From Opitutaceae bacterium (GTDB lineage: Bacteria; Verrucomicrobiota; Verrucomicrobiia; Opitutales; Opitutaceae), in assembly GCA_019455245.1 (NCBI GenBank), contig JACFMR010000015.1, forward strand, positions 1 to 42,557: a DNA stretch of 42,557 bases. Direction: 5' to 3'. Made by a program: the position numbers and the translations under genes. How positions within the stretch are numbered: the first letter of the stretch is position 1; each line of letters opens with the position of its first letter. The notes under the pieces are model-generated. The model was given only the letters and a program-made list of their open reading frames with translations. It did no database searches and was not told the DNA's origin. Positions 1 through 10,180 of the stretch are shown one piece after another.

Positions 1-218
1 CGACAGGTTGGCCGCTCTAGGGCCGCCTGTCGGCTTCATGTCATCTACAAAGCCGTACTGACTCGCCATGTGCACCCGTGCATCGCGGATTACATGCATG
101 ATCTCTGATCAGCAACGGGACTCCAGGTTGACGCGTACTCTATGGGCCGGAAGAGGGACTTGCCGGCCCGCCCTCCATCCTGACCAAGCCGAAGTCCGTT
201 TCCTGGCGAAATCCGATA
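1..218. other. Intergenic stretch with a palindromic repeat
   Basis: No convincing gene lies between the window edge and the stop of the sialidase-like gene. Around 145-176 there is a short inverted repeat whose arms read GGGCCGG and CCGGCCC around a loop containing AGAGGGACTTGC. That loop resembles the AGAGGGACCTGC core of the 28-bp repeat found at 19605 and 24893, so this may be a degenerate copy of the same family. A 64-codon open frame at 68-262 runs into the neighbouring gene antisense and is not supported. Confidence 0.4.
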
Positions 219-1493
219 TCAGTAGATCAGTTGCCGGAAGTTGGCGATGCGGTGAAAGGTGATCAGGTTGGTGTCGTGCGGACTGCGGCCGTTGCGGTCG
301 CCGGAGCGTGACAGCACCACGAGGTCGTCGCCATCGATCGCCATGCTCGCGTAGTGCCGCGAGCAGTTCTCGGTTTCGCCGATGGCCACGATGCCGGCGA
401 AGACCCAGTCGACCATGTTGGTGGAGAAATGCAGCTGCAGGCGGGCGCGCTGGTTGTCCGGCATGCCGTAGCGGTCGGCCGGCAGCGAGTCCACCCGCCG
501 CATGCTGTCGGTGGATTGCGAACCCAGCAGCCAGTAGGTCTTGGTCGGCGCGTCGAAGAGCACGTGGAACTTCATGTGCCCGCCGGGCACGGGCAGGTAG
601 TAAAGCGGCACACCCGAGGGCGCGTGGACGAAGCCGAACTCCATCGCGCCCTCGCCGGGCCGCGGCCCTTGCTCGACCACCTGCGCGATCATGCCGTAGT
701 TGGTGAGGCCGGTGTGGGCGCGCATCCACAGATGAAAGGTGCGGCCGGTGGGATCGTGCCACACATGGTGCGGATCGGTGAGCTGCACGACGTTGGTTTC
801 CAACCAGCCCATCGGCGCCGCACCGCGCAGGCCGTCCGCCGCCATCCACACTTCGGGATACCGCGCCGGATAAAACGGCAGCCCAAACCCGTCGAAACCG
901 CGGTCGCTGATGGCTTCGCAAAACGCAGGGGAGGTGGAAAAGGTCCAAGCGTCGCGTGCGGTCAGGTCGTCGGTCACCCGGGCGCGCATCAAAATGGGCT
1001 GCATTTCACTGACATACCAGCCCTCGACTTGGTGAGCTGCGCGCCGCTCCATCACGAGGTAAACACAGCCGTGCGCGTGCCAGACATTGGCCGGCGCCTG
1101 ATGCCAGAACTCGCCGTGGGAGAGCAGGCTGACCTCCGACCAGGTTTCGCCGCGGTCGGTGGAGCGGGCGATGCGCAGATCGCCGCGATGGCCAAGGATG
1201 TAAAGGCTGTCGCCGGCGGCAAAGGGCCGCGCATGATACAGGTCGAGGTCGGCGCGCGTGGTCCAGGTGACGCCGCGATCATCGGAAGTCATCACGCGAC
1301 AGTTCAGGCCCTCGTAGGCGGGCTTGGGTTTGCCATCGGGCGCCGGGTCTTCGTTTTGACGCAGACTGCCGAGATCCATGGTCGCGATCAACCGTCCGTT
1401 GTCGCAACGCCAGATGCCCGGACTGTAGGCGCAGATGCGCTGCGGATCGGGCGATTGAAAAAGCGCGGTGTACGGTTGGGCGAGCGGGGTCAT
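219..1493 (-). CDS. Sialidase-like (Asp-box/BNR) glycoside hydrolase family protein
   Basis: A 424-residue protein with two clear Asp-box motifs of the S-x-D-x-G-x-T-W type, at about residues 70-77 (SDDRGVTW) and 111-118 (STDRGETW). These mark a six-bladed sialidase-type propeller. An arginine-rich, Trp-rich N-terminus (GIWRCDNGRLIATMDLG) fits the first blade of BNR-type exo-sialidases. No signal peptide is visible, so it probably acts in the cytoplasm on imported oligosaccharides. It lies 34 bp downstream of a GH38 mannosidase on the same strand, suggesting co-transcription. True sialidase activity is not certain, because many proteins of this fold in Verrucomicrobiota act on other sugars or are uncharacterised. 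Confidence 0.75.
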   Translation of the reverse strand: MTPLAQPYTALFQSPDPQRICAYSPGIWRCDNGRLIATMDLGSLRQNEDPAPDGKPKPAYEGLNCRVMTSDDRGVTWTTRADLDLYHARPFAAGDSLYILGHRGDLRIARSTDRGETWSEVSLLSHGEFWHQAPANVWHAHGCVYLVMERRAAHQVEGWYVSEMQPILMRARVTDDLTARDAWTFSTSPAFCEAISDRGFDGFGLPFYPARYPEVWMAADGLRGAAPMGWLETNVVQLTDPHHVWHDPTGRTFHLWMRAHTGLTNYGMIAQVVEQGPRPGEGAMEFGFVHAPSGVPLYYLPVPGGHMKFHVLFDAPTKTYWLLGSQSTDSMRRVDSLPADRYGMPDNQRARLQLHFSTNMVDWVFAGIVAIGETENCSRHYASMAIDGDDLVVLSRSGDRNGRSPHDTNLITFHRIANFRQLIY

Positions 1494-1527
1494 GTGAGCG
1501 ATGAAACCGCCAGCATGGTGATTGCGT

Positions 1528-3678
1528 TCACCGCGGCCAATCCGGATCTTCCTTGAACGGCCGGTGCGGCATGCCGCGGGTTACATCCGCGATCACCGGC
1601 TTTTGTTGCAGGTGCAGCGCGTGGCGGTCGAGTTCGCGTGCGGTGACTTTGCCGGCCGGGAAGAAGCGCAGAAAGAACACGTGCTCGCCCTGGTCCACCC
1701 ACGCGTAATGCTCGAGCTTGGCGGGCAGTACTTTCGGATCGTGATGCGCGAACGGACAGGAACGCAGCAGCGTGAGGTGGACTTCCCTTTCATCGCCACT
1801 CACGGCGAACACCTCGGGCGCCACGATGCCGGCCCGTTGGCCATTGGCGAGCTTGAGCAGGGTGCGGTCGCGCAGGGGCAGTTCGCGGCCGTCGCTTGCG
1901 CGCGGCAGGCCGCCGCCGCTGATGCCGTCTTCGCGTGACGTGATGGCGGCGCCGGGCGACCACGAGAGACGCAGCAGCCGGTGGTGCTCGTGCCAGTTCA
2001 CGCGCAGGCGCAGCTCGTAGAATTCGCCCCCGCGATAGCGCCGCCAGTCGGCGCAGAGGCGGCTGTCGCCGATGCGACCGGTCACGCGCCAAAGGTGGCG
2101 GAGCGGACCGGTTTCGACCAGTTCGGGTTCGTCCCAGTGGGCGTGATCGCGTTGCGGGCCGGCGAAGCGGTCGATGCCGTGCGACCACGTGTCGGAATGG
2201 TCCTCGATGAGCCGGAGCTCCGGGAGCGGACAGGAATCGCCCCGGCCGGCGGTCAGCGTGCCGGCGCCGGCGGCGTGCAGCGCGAGGGCGAAGTTCGGCG
2301 TGGCGCCTTTGAGCGGCGCGGATTTGCCCGTGAGGTTGCGCGCGATACGCACGGTGCGGAGCCGGCCCGGGGCGAGGTCGAGGGGGAACAGCACGCGCGT
2401 GGTGTCGGGCATGAGCGTCTCGGGCTCGATGATCTGGTGGGGCACGGGCCGGTTGCGCTCGTCGAGCAGACACCAGTCGGGTTTCCACTGCGTCCATTCG
2501 AGCCAGGGCTCGTGTTCGACGAAGTCGCCGAATTTTTCCACGGTGTAATTGGCGATGACCATGCGCTGGCGCGGATCAAGCGGTTGGGCGTGCGCCCGCC
2601 GGCGGAAACTTTCGCTGAGCAAGGTTTCGGCGGCTGCTTTGACGCCGGCGAGCTGGTCGTCCGCGGCGCGCGCGGCGCTGGGCGTGCAGGAACCGCCGAG
2701 CGTGTCGTGAAAGGAATTGAAGCAGAGGCTTTCCCACGCGGCGGCGAGCGTGGGCGCGGCGGCCTTGCGCTCGGCGGGCCGGGCGGCGGCGAGGGCGGCT
2801 TCGGCCTGGGCGAGCAGGTTCTCAGCGCGGCGCACACCGAGCTTCACCGGGCGGTGCGCGGTGTAGCAGCCGATGGCGTGCATCTGCAGTTCGCCCGTGA
2901 CGAGCGGAAGGTGCTTCACCTGCGGGGCAAGGGCGCGGAAGAATTTTTCCGGCGAGGAAAACACGAGGCGTGCGCCGGGGATGGCGTCCTGATTTTCGCG
3001 TACCCATTGGATGATGGGCTCGTTGGGTCCGCCGCCGTGGTCACCCACGCCGAGAAAGCACATGGTGTGCGTGACGCCGGCAGGCAAGTCGGCGAGCGAA
3101 CCTTCGACGTGTTCGAGCGTCGGCGGGGTGACGGTGCAGTAACCGTGCGCGATGCGGAACGTGTTGACGATTTTGCCGCCCGGCCGACCACGCCAGCGGA
3201 AGACGCGTGCCGGCAGGTCGGCCTCGTGCGCCATCGGGCGCATGAACACGTAGCTGTCCTGTCCGTGCGCGGCCATGATATCGGGCAGCGCCGCGCTGTG
3301 GCCGAAGGAGTCGACGTTGTAGCCGATGCGCGGAAAGAGCCCGAGGCGCCGTTTGAACCAGGCCCGGCCGAGCGCGATCTGGCGGCGGAAGTTTTCCGCG
3401 CCGGGCAGGTTGCAGTCGGGCTGGATCCACCAGCCGCCGACGACGGACCAGCGGCCGGCCCGGATGTGTTTGACGATGCGTTTGAAGAGCGCGGGGTCGT
3501 GGCGGCGCACCTGTTCGTAAACCCAGGCCTCGCCGCGCGTGAAGATGATGTCGGGATGGCGGTCGAGCGTGTTGCACATGGTGTAACACGTGTTGAGGCA
3601 TTCATCGACGCCGGCGGTCCAGGGCCAGAGCCAGACCGGATCGAGATGGGCGTTGAGGACGATGTGGACGGTGCGCAT
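1528..3678 (-). CDS. Alpha-mannosidase, GH38 family
   Basis: A 716-residue protein that opens with the GH38 metal site HLDPVWLW (His11, Asp13) and carries the nucleophile motif YNVDSFGHS with Asp123 as the predicted catalytic nucleophile. A further conserved His-containing stretch, GELQMHAIGCYTAHRP, lies in the middle of the chain as expected for the fourth zinc ligand region. GH38 enzymes remove alpha-linked mannose with retention, using a zinc ion. The second half matches the beta-rich C-terminal domains of bacterial GH38 proteins. It is shorter than MngB-type enzymes (about 880 residues) but all active-site blocks are present. No signal peptide is visible. It sits between a PhyH-type dioxygenase and a sialidase-like gene. 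Confidence 0.9.
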   Translation of the reverse strand: MRTVHIVLNAHLDPVWLWPWTAGVDECLNTCYTMCNTLDRHPDIIFTRGEAWVYEQVRRHDPALFKRIVKHIRAGRWSVVGGWWIQPDCNLPGAENFRRQIALGRAWFKRRLGLFPRIGYNVDSFGHSAALPDIMAAHGQDSYVFMRPMAHEADLPARVFRWRGRPGGKIVNTFRIAHGYCTVTPPTLEHVEGSLADLPAGVTHTMCFLGVGDHGGGPNEPIIQWVRENQDAIPGARLVFSSPEKFFRALAPQVKHLPLVTGELQMHAIGCYTAHRPVKLGVRRAENLLAQAEAALAAARPAERKAAAPTLAAAWESLCFNSFHDTLGGSCTPSAARAADDQLAGVKAAAETLLSESFRRRAHAQPLDPRQRMVIANYTVEKFGDFVEHEPWLEWTQWKPDWCLLDERNRPVPHQIIEPETLMPDTTRVLFPLDLAPGRLRTVRIARNLTGKSAPLKGATPNFALALHAAGAGTLTAGRGDSCPLPELRLIEDHSDTWSHGIDRFAGPQRDHAHWDEPELVETGPLRHLWRVTGRIGDSRLCADWRRYRGGEFYELRLRVNWHEHHRLLRLSWSPGAAITSREDGISGGGLPRASDGRELPLRDRTLLKLANGQRAGIVAPEVFAVSGDEREVHLTLLRSCPFAHHDPKVLPAKLEHYAWVDQGEHVFFLRFFPAGKVTARELDRHALHLQQKPVIADVTRGMPHRPFKEDPDWPR

Positions 3679-3688
3679 GGATAAAAAT

Positions 3689-3768
3689 CGTTCTCTTGAT
3701 CGTAATCTTAATCTTTCTCCCGCGAAACAAGGATCGGATGTTCGGGCGGGATTACGAGAATGAGAACG
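3689..3768. repeat. 80-bp imperfect palindrome between PhyH and GH38 genes
   Basis: The 120-bp gap between the dioxygenase stop and the mannosidase start holds an imperfect inverted repeat. The left arm begins CGTTCTC and continues with CGTAATC and CCCGC. The right arm reads GCGGG, GATTACG and GAGAACG in mirror order. It could form a long hairpin in the transcript between the two genes, acting as an attenuator or mRNA-stability element. It could equally be a dispersed intergenic repeat; no second copy was found in this window. Confidence 0.5.
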
Positions 3769-3798
3769 AAATGGAGCCGCGAAGTCCCGCTGAAACGC

Positions 3799-4572
3799 TT
3801 ACGATTGGTTGGCGAGGCCGCGGTTGATGCGGTGGTTCCAGCCACGCAGGCAGAGGCGGGCGTTGGGGTGGCCGTTGCCGGGCTCGATCTCGTCGTCGCC
3901 GGCGTGCATCTGCACGAGCACGGTTTTGCGCAGGCGGCGCGAGCGGTTGTGCTTCGAGCCGTGGAGCGTGAAGTAGTGGAAGAACACGACGTCGCCGGGC
4001 TCGGCCTCAACCGGCGTGGCGCCTTCCAGCGGGTATTGGTCGAGAAATTCGCACGGTTCCTGTCCGCCGGTGTGCGGCACGCGGCCCAGTTGGTGCGAGC
4101 CGGGATAGACGCGCAGGCAGCCCATCCGGTCGGTGGCGGGCGACACGTGGATGACCGCGGCGATCATCGTGTCCTTGACCGAGGGGAAATACGACCAGTC
4201 CTGGTGCATGGTGAAGGGCATGCCGTTTTCGGTCGGCTTTTGGAAAAGCTTGGTGTGGTGCAGGACGATATCGGGTCCAAGAATGGCCTCCGAGATATCG
4301 AGCAGCTTTTTGTCCTGAATCGCGCGCAGCCACTCGTGCGAATAGTTCTGCACGTTGTGGGTGTGCGTGATCCGGCTGGTCCCGCCGCCGTCCTTTTGCT
4401 GGCGTTCGCCGCCCCACTGGGCGGAGTTGAGGTCGCCGGTGCGCGTGAGTTGGCGCACGATGCGGTCGAACTCGCGCTCGAGCACCTTGATGCGGGCGGG
4501 GGCGAAGACACCGCGGGCGTGGTAGTAGCCGTGGGCGGAAAAGAAGGCGCGGATTTGTTGCGGGGTGGGCAT
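3799..4572 (-). CDS. Phytanoyl-CoA dioxygenase (PhyH) family protein
   Basis: A 257-residue protein of the Fe(II)/2-oxoglutarate dioxygenase superfamily. The start is placed at the ATG in MPTPQQIRAFF, because the 66 upstream in-frame residues are low-quality and cover the divergent AraC start. The iron-binding triad is visible as H123-x-D125 (TMHQDWSYF) and H204 (YFTLHGSKHN), followed by arginines near 212-215 that fit the 2-oxoglutarate contact. Family members hydroxylate small organic substrates, and the substrate cannot be read from sequence. It heads a probable operon with GH38 and sialidase-like genes and is divergent from an AraC regulator 86 bp away. A role in catabolism of a decorated glycan or of its aglycone is therefore inferred. 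Confidence 0.85.
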   Translation of the reverse strand: MPTPQQIRAFFSAHGYYHARGVFAPARIKVLEREFDRIVRQLTRTGDLNSAQWGGERQQKDGGGTSRITHTHNVQNYSHEWLRAIQDKKLLDISEAILGPDIVLHHTKLFQKPTENGMPFTMHQDWSYFPSVKDTMIAAVIHVSPATDRMGCLRVYPGSHQLGRVPHTGGQEPCEFLDQYPLEGATPVEAEPGDVVFFHYFTLHGSKHNRSRRLRKTVLVQMHAGDDEIEPGNGHPNARLCLRGWNHRINRGLANQS

Positions 4573-4658
4573 AGGGTGGCCGAGCCAACGGCGGGAGCCG
4601 GCGCGGGAGAAGAAAATGCTGTTGTCGAAATCCAGCGTTTGTTGTCCTGATTCAATAC

Positions 4659-5489
4659 ATGAGCTCCCGTGCCGCCTTCCTGTCCTGGCCGGTGGCCGGC
4701 CGGCCGGCGATCCTGACCTGCGGCCATTTTCCCATGGTGGCACACAACGCCACCCTGGAGTATTGCACACCGCAATCGACGGCCCTGCACTTGCACCAAT
4801 ACGCGGGGGTGCTGTGGCTGGGCGGCCGCCGCATCCGCCTGCGGCCGGGCGATCTGACCCTCACGCCCGCCGGGATGCCCTCGCGCTACGACCTGCCGCG
4901 GCCGGGTCTGCATTTTTGTGTGCACTTCCAGGCGGAGGCGGCGTCCGGGGCGGTCGCGCGGCTGCCGCTGCACTGGCGGCCCGGCGCGCACGGGCGCTGG
5001 TTAAGCGAACGGCTGGAGGAAGTGACCGCGTTGCAGCGGCAGGGCGAGATGGCCGGGGCGGCACTGGCGCGCGCGGCGGCGGGCACGCTGCTGCAGGGCC
5101 TGCTGCTTTGGCTGGCGGTGCAAACGCGGCCGGCCGGCGGCAAGGGGGGCGGCCGGGTTTCGCGGGTGGATGCGGATTTGGAGCCGGTGCGGTCGTATCT
5201 GGATGCGCACCAGCGTGAACCGGTGTCGCTGCCGGCGCTGGCGAAGCGGTTTGGCATCAGCCAAAATTATCTCGCGCGGCGGTTCCGGCAGCGGCACGGG
5301 ATGACGATCCAGCGTTATCTGCTCAGCCGGCGGATTGATCATGCCCGGCATCTGCTGGTGGCGACGGATCTGCCGCTGAAGGCGGTGGCGATCGAGGCCG
5401 GATTCGGCAATCCGCAGTATTTTCACCGCCAGTTCGTGCGCATGGTCGGCCACAACCCCAGCCGGGAACGCCTGCTGCGGATGCGGTGA
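4659..5489 (+). CDS. AraC-family transcriptional regulator
   Basis: A 276-residue regulator. The N-terminal part (about 1-160) is a cupin-like sensing domain with LHLHQYAGVLWLGGRRIRLRPGDL, typical of AraC proteins that bind sugars. The C-terminal part (about 175-275) contains two helix-turn-helix units: LPALAKRFGISQNYLARRF and the signature ending AIEAGFGNPQYFHRQF-RMVGHNP. The gene is divergent from the PhyH-GH38-sialidase operon across 86 bp, so it most likely controls that operon, responding to a sugar released from the glycan. Alanine- and glycine-rich sequence at 120-160 may be a flexible linker. The ligand is unknown. Confidence 0.9.
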   Translation: MSSRAAFLSWPVAGRPAILTCGHFPMVAHNATLEYCTPQSTALHLHQYAGVLWLGGRRIRLRPGDLTLTPAGMPSRYDLPRPGLHFCVHFQAEAASGAVARLPLHWRPGAHGRWLSERLEEVTALQRQGEMAGAALARAAAGTLLQGLLLWLAVQTRPAGGKGGGRVSRVDADLEPVRSYLDAHQREPVSLPALAKRFGISQNYLARRFRQRHGMTIQRYLLSRRIDHARHLLVATDLPLKAVAIEAGFGNPQYFHRQFVRMVGHNPSRERLLRMR

Positions 5490-5516
5490 CAGCAACAGCG
5501 AGAATGGATGCAGTTC

Positions 5517-6032
5517 TTACATGCCCTTCTTTTGGAGGGCGCTGCTGAGCTGCTGCATGAAGGCCTGGGCGTCGGCGGGGTTCGGGCGGTAGCCGGGCTG
5601 GGAAATCTCGGTGAAGCCGGGGCGGCCGTAGTTGTCGATCACCCACTTGCCGGTGACGCCGTCGCTGAAGGTCACGGTGCCGCTGGCCATGGCGCCGGGC
5701 ATGAGCGTGACGTCGTCAACCGAAACGCGGACGTTGCCGCCGCCGGAGGGGGGGAGGTCCTCGGGTTCGTCTTCACCCAGGTCGGCGGCGTTCGGATCAT
5801 CGGCCGCAGCCGGGGCGGCGGCGTCCGGGGCGGCCTTGCTGACGTCGTTCACGTCGGCCTTGGGGGCGGCGTCCTTGATGGTCAGTTCCAAGTCGTCGAC
5901 GAGGAAGCGGACGTCCATGTAGGTCATGGAGAGGCCGAATTCATCGTGCAGTTTTTTCTGCACCGCGGAGAGGTTGTCGCCGGCGGCGACCCAGGTGGAG
6001 ACGCTTTGCTTTTGTTCAGGGGAGAGATTCAT
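5517..6032 (-). CDS. Conserved protein of unknown function downstream of dnaA
   Basis: A 171-residue acidic protein. The start is taken at MNLSPEQKQSVSTWV, since the 19 in-frame residues before it look non-coding. The first 60 residues are predicted helical (AGDNLSAVQKKLHDEFGLSMTYMDVRFLVDDLEL). A linker rich in Ala, Asp and Pro follows (about 65-100), then a compact beta-rich end with GKWVIDNYGRPGF and a helical tail. It starts 74 bp after the dnaA stop, on the same strand, and is convergent with the AraC gene. I do not recognise a named family. The position after dnaA suggests co-transcription, not a proven role in replication. Confidence 0.75.
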   Translation of the reverse strand: MNLSPEQKQSVSTWVAAGDNLSAVQKKLHDEFGLSMTYMDVRFLVDDLELTIKDAAPKADVNDVSKAAPDAAAPAAADDPNAADLGEDEPEDLPPSGGGNVRVSVDDVTLMPGAMASGTVTFSDGVTGKWVIDNYGRPGFTEISQPGYRPNPADAQAFMQQLSSALQKKGM

Positions 6033-6106
6033 GGCGGAGGGTGGAAAATCCACGGGCGCCAGCCTAGCACAGTTGCCGCGGACTGCCAACCCGGGCGGGG
6101 GCGAGT

Positions 6107-7507
6107 TCAGCGCGACAGCTGGGCTTTGAGGAATTCGATGCTGCCGCGGGTGGCGGTGTCCTGCTCCATCATGTTGTCCACGGCCTTGCAGGCGTGGATG
6201 ACCGTGCCGTGGTCGCGACCGCCGAAGGCGTCGCCGATCTCCTGCAGTGAGTGCTTGGTCAGCGTGCGGGTGAGATACATCGCGATCTGGCGGGGGATGG
6301 CGATGTTGTTGGGCCGGCGCTTGCTGGTCATGTCGCTGTGGCGGATCTGGAAGTGGTCAGCCACGCGTTTCTGGATGGTCTCGATGGTAAGGAGGTTCTG
6401 CGCCTGCTCCATCAGCACGTCCTGCAGGAGCATCTCGGTGGAGGCGAGGTCGAGGGGCTTGCCGGTGAGGGCGGAGTAGCTGCTGACCTTGATGAGCGCG
6501 CCCTCGAGGCGGCGGATGTTCTTGGAGATGTTCTGGGCAATGAAGGTGATGACATCGTCGGGGATGGCGACCTTCAGGCTGGCGGCCTTGGAGCGGAGGA
6601 TGGCGATGCGGGTCTCGAAATCGGGCGCCTGGATGTCGGCGGGGAGGCCCCACTCGAAGCGGGAGACGAGGCGGGACTCGAGCTTTTGGATTTCGCTGGC
6701 GCGGCGGTCGCTGGAGAGGACGATCTGGCGGCCGGATTCGAAGAGGTCGTTGAAGGTGTGGAAGAACTCCTCCTGGATGCGCTCCTTGCCGGCGAGGAAC
6801 TGCACGTCGTCGATCAGGAGGATGTCGGCGTGGCGGTAGCGCTGGCGGAACTTGGTCAGGCTGTTCTCCTGCAGGGCCTGGATGAACTCGTTGGTGAATT
6901 TCTCGGTGGAGAGGTAGCAGACGCGGGCGTCCGGGTTGTGGCGGACGATGGCGTGCCCGATGGCGTGCATCAGGTGGGTCTTGCCGAGGCCGGTATCGCC
7001 GTAGAGGAAGAGCGGGTTGTAGGCCTGCGCGGGGGCCTGGGCGACCGCGAGGGCGGCGGCGTGGGCCATCTGGTTGTTGGAGCCGACCACAAAGGTCTCG
7101 AAGGTGTTGCGCGGGTTGAGCGAGCCATTGAGGGCGTTGCGCTCGTCGTGGCGGCCGTTGCGGCGGGCGGCGGCGGCACGGTTGCGGGCGGTGGTGGCGG
7201 AGGGCTCGGCGGCCGCGGGGGTAGCGACGCGGTTGGTGGGCGCGGTGGCGGCGTCGATCTTCCGCAGGGTTACATTGACCATGCGGCCGGCATTGAGGCG
7301 CAGGCGCTGGGTGATCAGGTCCAGGTAGTTGTCATGGATCCAGATGGTGGCGAAGTCGGTGGGCACGCCGAGGGTCATGCTGTCCTCGGTGGTTTCGAGG
7401 CACACCATGGGCTCGAACCACATCTGAAAGACATCCTCGGGAAACAGCTCCTTGAAATCGCATTTTACGGTTTCCCAAAGGCTGGAGGAGAGGGACAAAG
7501 AAGGCAT
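6107..7507 (-). CDS. dnaA: Chromosomal replication initiator protein DnaA
   Basis: A 466-residue protein with all four DnaA domains. The N-terminal domain I covers about 1-80, followed by an Ala/Thr/Arg-rich linker (85-135). The AAA+ core has Walker A GDTGLGKT (170-177), Walker B ILLIDDVQF (229-237) and the arginine-rich sensor regions. The C-terminal DNA-binding domain has the signature QEIGDAFGGRDHGTVIHA (422-439). DnaA binds 9-bp boxes at oriC and opens the duplex for DnaB loading. Unlike many bacteria, dnaN and recF do not follow; the next gene is an unknown. The 498-bp upstream gap contains a TTATTCACA box 22 bp before the start codon, which could serve autoregulation. Confidence 0.97.
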   Translation of the reverse strand: MPSLSLSSSLWETVKCDFKELFPEDVFQMWFEPMVCLETTEDSMTLGVPTDFATIWIHDNYLDLITQRLRLNAGRMVNVTLRKIDAATAPTNRVATPAAAEPSATTARNRAAAARRNGRHDERNALNGSLNPRNTFETFVVGSNNQMAHAAALAVAQAPAQAYNPLFLYGDTGLGKTHLMHAIGHAIVRHNPDARVCYLSTEKFTNEFIQALQENSLTKFRQRYRHADILLIDDVQFLAGKERIQEEFFHTFNDLFESGRQIVLSSDRRASEIQKLESRLVSRFEWGLPADIQAPDFETRIAILRSKAASLKVAIPDDVITFIAQNISKNIRRLEGALIKVSSYSALTGKPLDLASTEMLLQDVLMEQAQNLLTIETIQKRVADHFQIRHSDMTSKRRPNNIAIPRQIAMYLTRTLTKHSLQEIGDAFGGRDHGTVIHACKAVDNMMEQDTATRGSIEFLKAQLSR

Positions 7508-8005
7508 GTTGCTGGCGAAAGGTCGGTTTTATTCACATTGGGCTCAGGAGGTTCCCCGGGGCACGTCGGTGGCTCCGATTCCGTGACGACTCGCAGCAGA
7601 AAATGGGCGACCAATCATCGCTCGGGGGTGCGACGGGGCGGATGTTGCGCAAGTCGCTGATGACTGGAGATTAGCAGTGAAGGCTGCTGCAAGGCGGAAA
7701 GGGAGTCAGAATCGACGTGGGAAAGAACGGCCTGAGGGGCTGAGACAACTGGCTGGGCGGTCAGTAACTGTGAACCGGAAAATCATTTCAAGGTCAACTT
7801 TCTGACAAGTTGTTCACACTGATTTTGAGCATAACTTTTTCCATTTTTTGTTTGCCTCGGTTTGGGCCGGAAACGCGGCCCGGTGACACGCGGGCGGTGT
7901 AGTTTGAACGGAATTACACCCGGTCTTCCCGTCGTATCATAGGTTACGGTTTGGTCACACTCCGGTGACAACGTGACAATTTGGATACAACCGCACCGCC
8001 CGGGG
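7508..8005. other. Candidate replication origin (oriC) upstream of dnaA
   Basis: A 498-bp gap without genes between dnaA and ispG. It contains a DnaA-box match TTATTCACA at 7529-7537 (fits TTATNCACA exactly), TTGTTCACA at 7810-7818 (one mismatch) and TTGGTCACA at 7951-7959 (two mismatches). Next to the middle box is an AT-rich stretch (about 7780-7860) with runs of T that could serve as the unwinding element in an otherwise GC-rich region. The boxes are few for a full origin. The gap could be only the dnaA promoter region; GC skew over the whole chromosome would decide. Confidence 0.4.
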
Positions 8006-10048
<2,043 letters not shown>

Positions 10049-10100
10049 GGCGCCAAACTAACAGGCAGTCCCCGGGCGGTGGCAAGTGCCGGAACGTGGA

Positions 10101-10178
10101 TGTAGGGCAGGGATCGCTGAACCGGCCAAAGCGAAACTGTAACGATAATCGAGGCGGGATCAGCGATCCCGCCCTACA
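10101..10178. repeat. REP-like palindrome between rseP and ispG
   Basis: The left arm TGTAGGGCAGGGATCGCTGA (10101-10120) is mirrored by TCAGCGATCCCGCCCTACA (10160-10178), with one unpaired or mismatched base and a 39-bp centre. It lies in the gap between the rseP stop and the ispG start, both on the minus strand. It resembles repetitive extragenic palindromes whose outer ends read GTAGGG/CCCTAC, as at 23526-23591. In RNA it would fold into a stable stem that may stabilise or attenuate the message. Confidence 0.7.
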
Positions 10179-10180
10179 AG

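Noticed and set aside
68..262. Small open frame near the window start
   Set aside because: No recognisable content, no clear ribosome site, and it enters the neighbouring gene antisense.
1981..3684. Long plus-strand frame opposite the GH38 gene
   Set aside because: Antisense shadow; the minus-strand GH38 product has full catalytic motifs.
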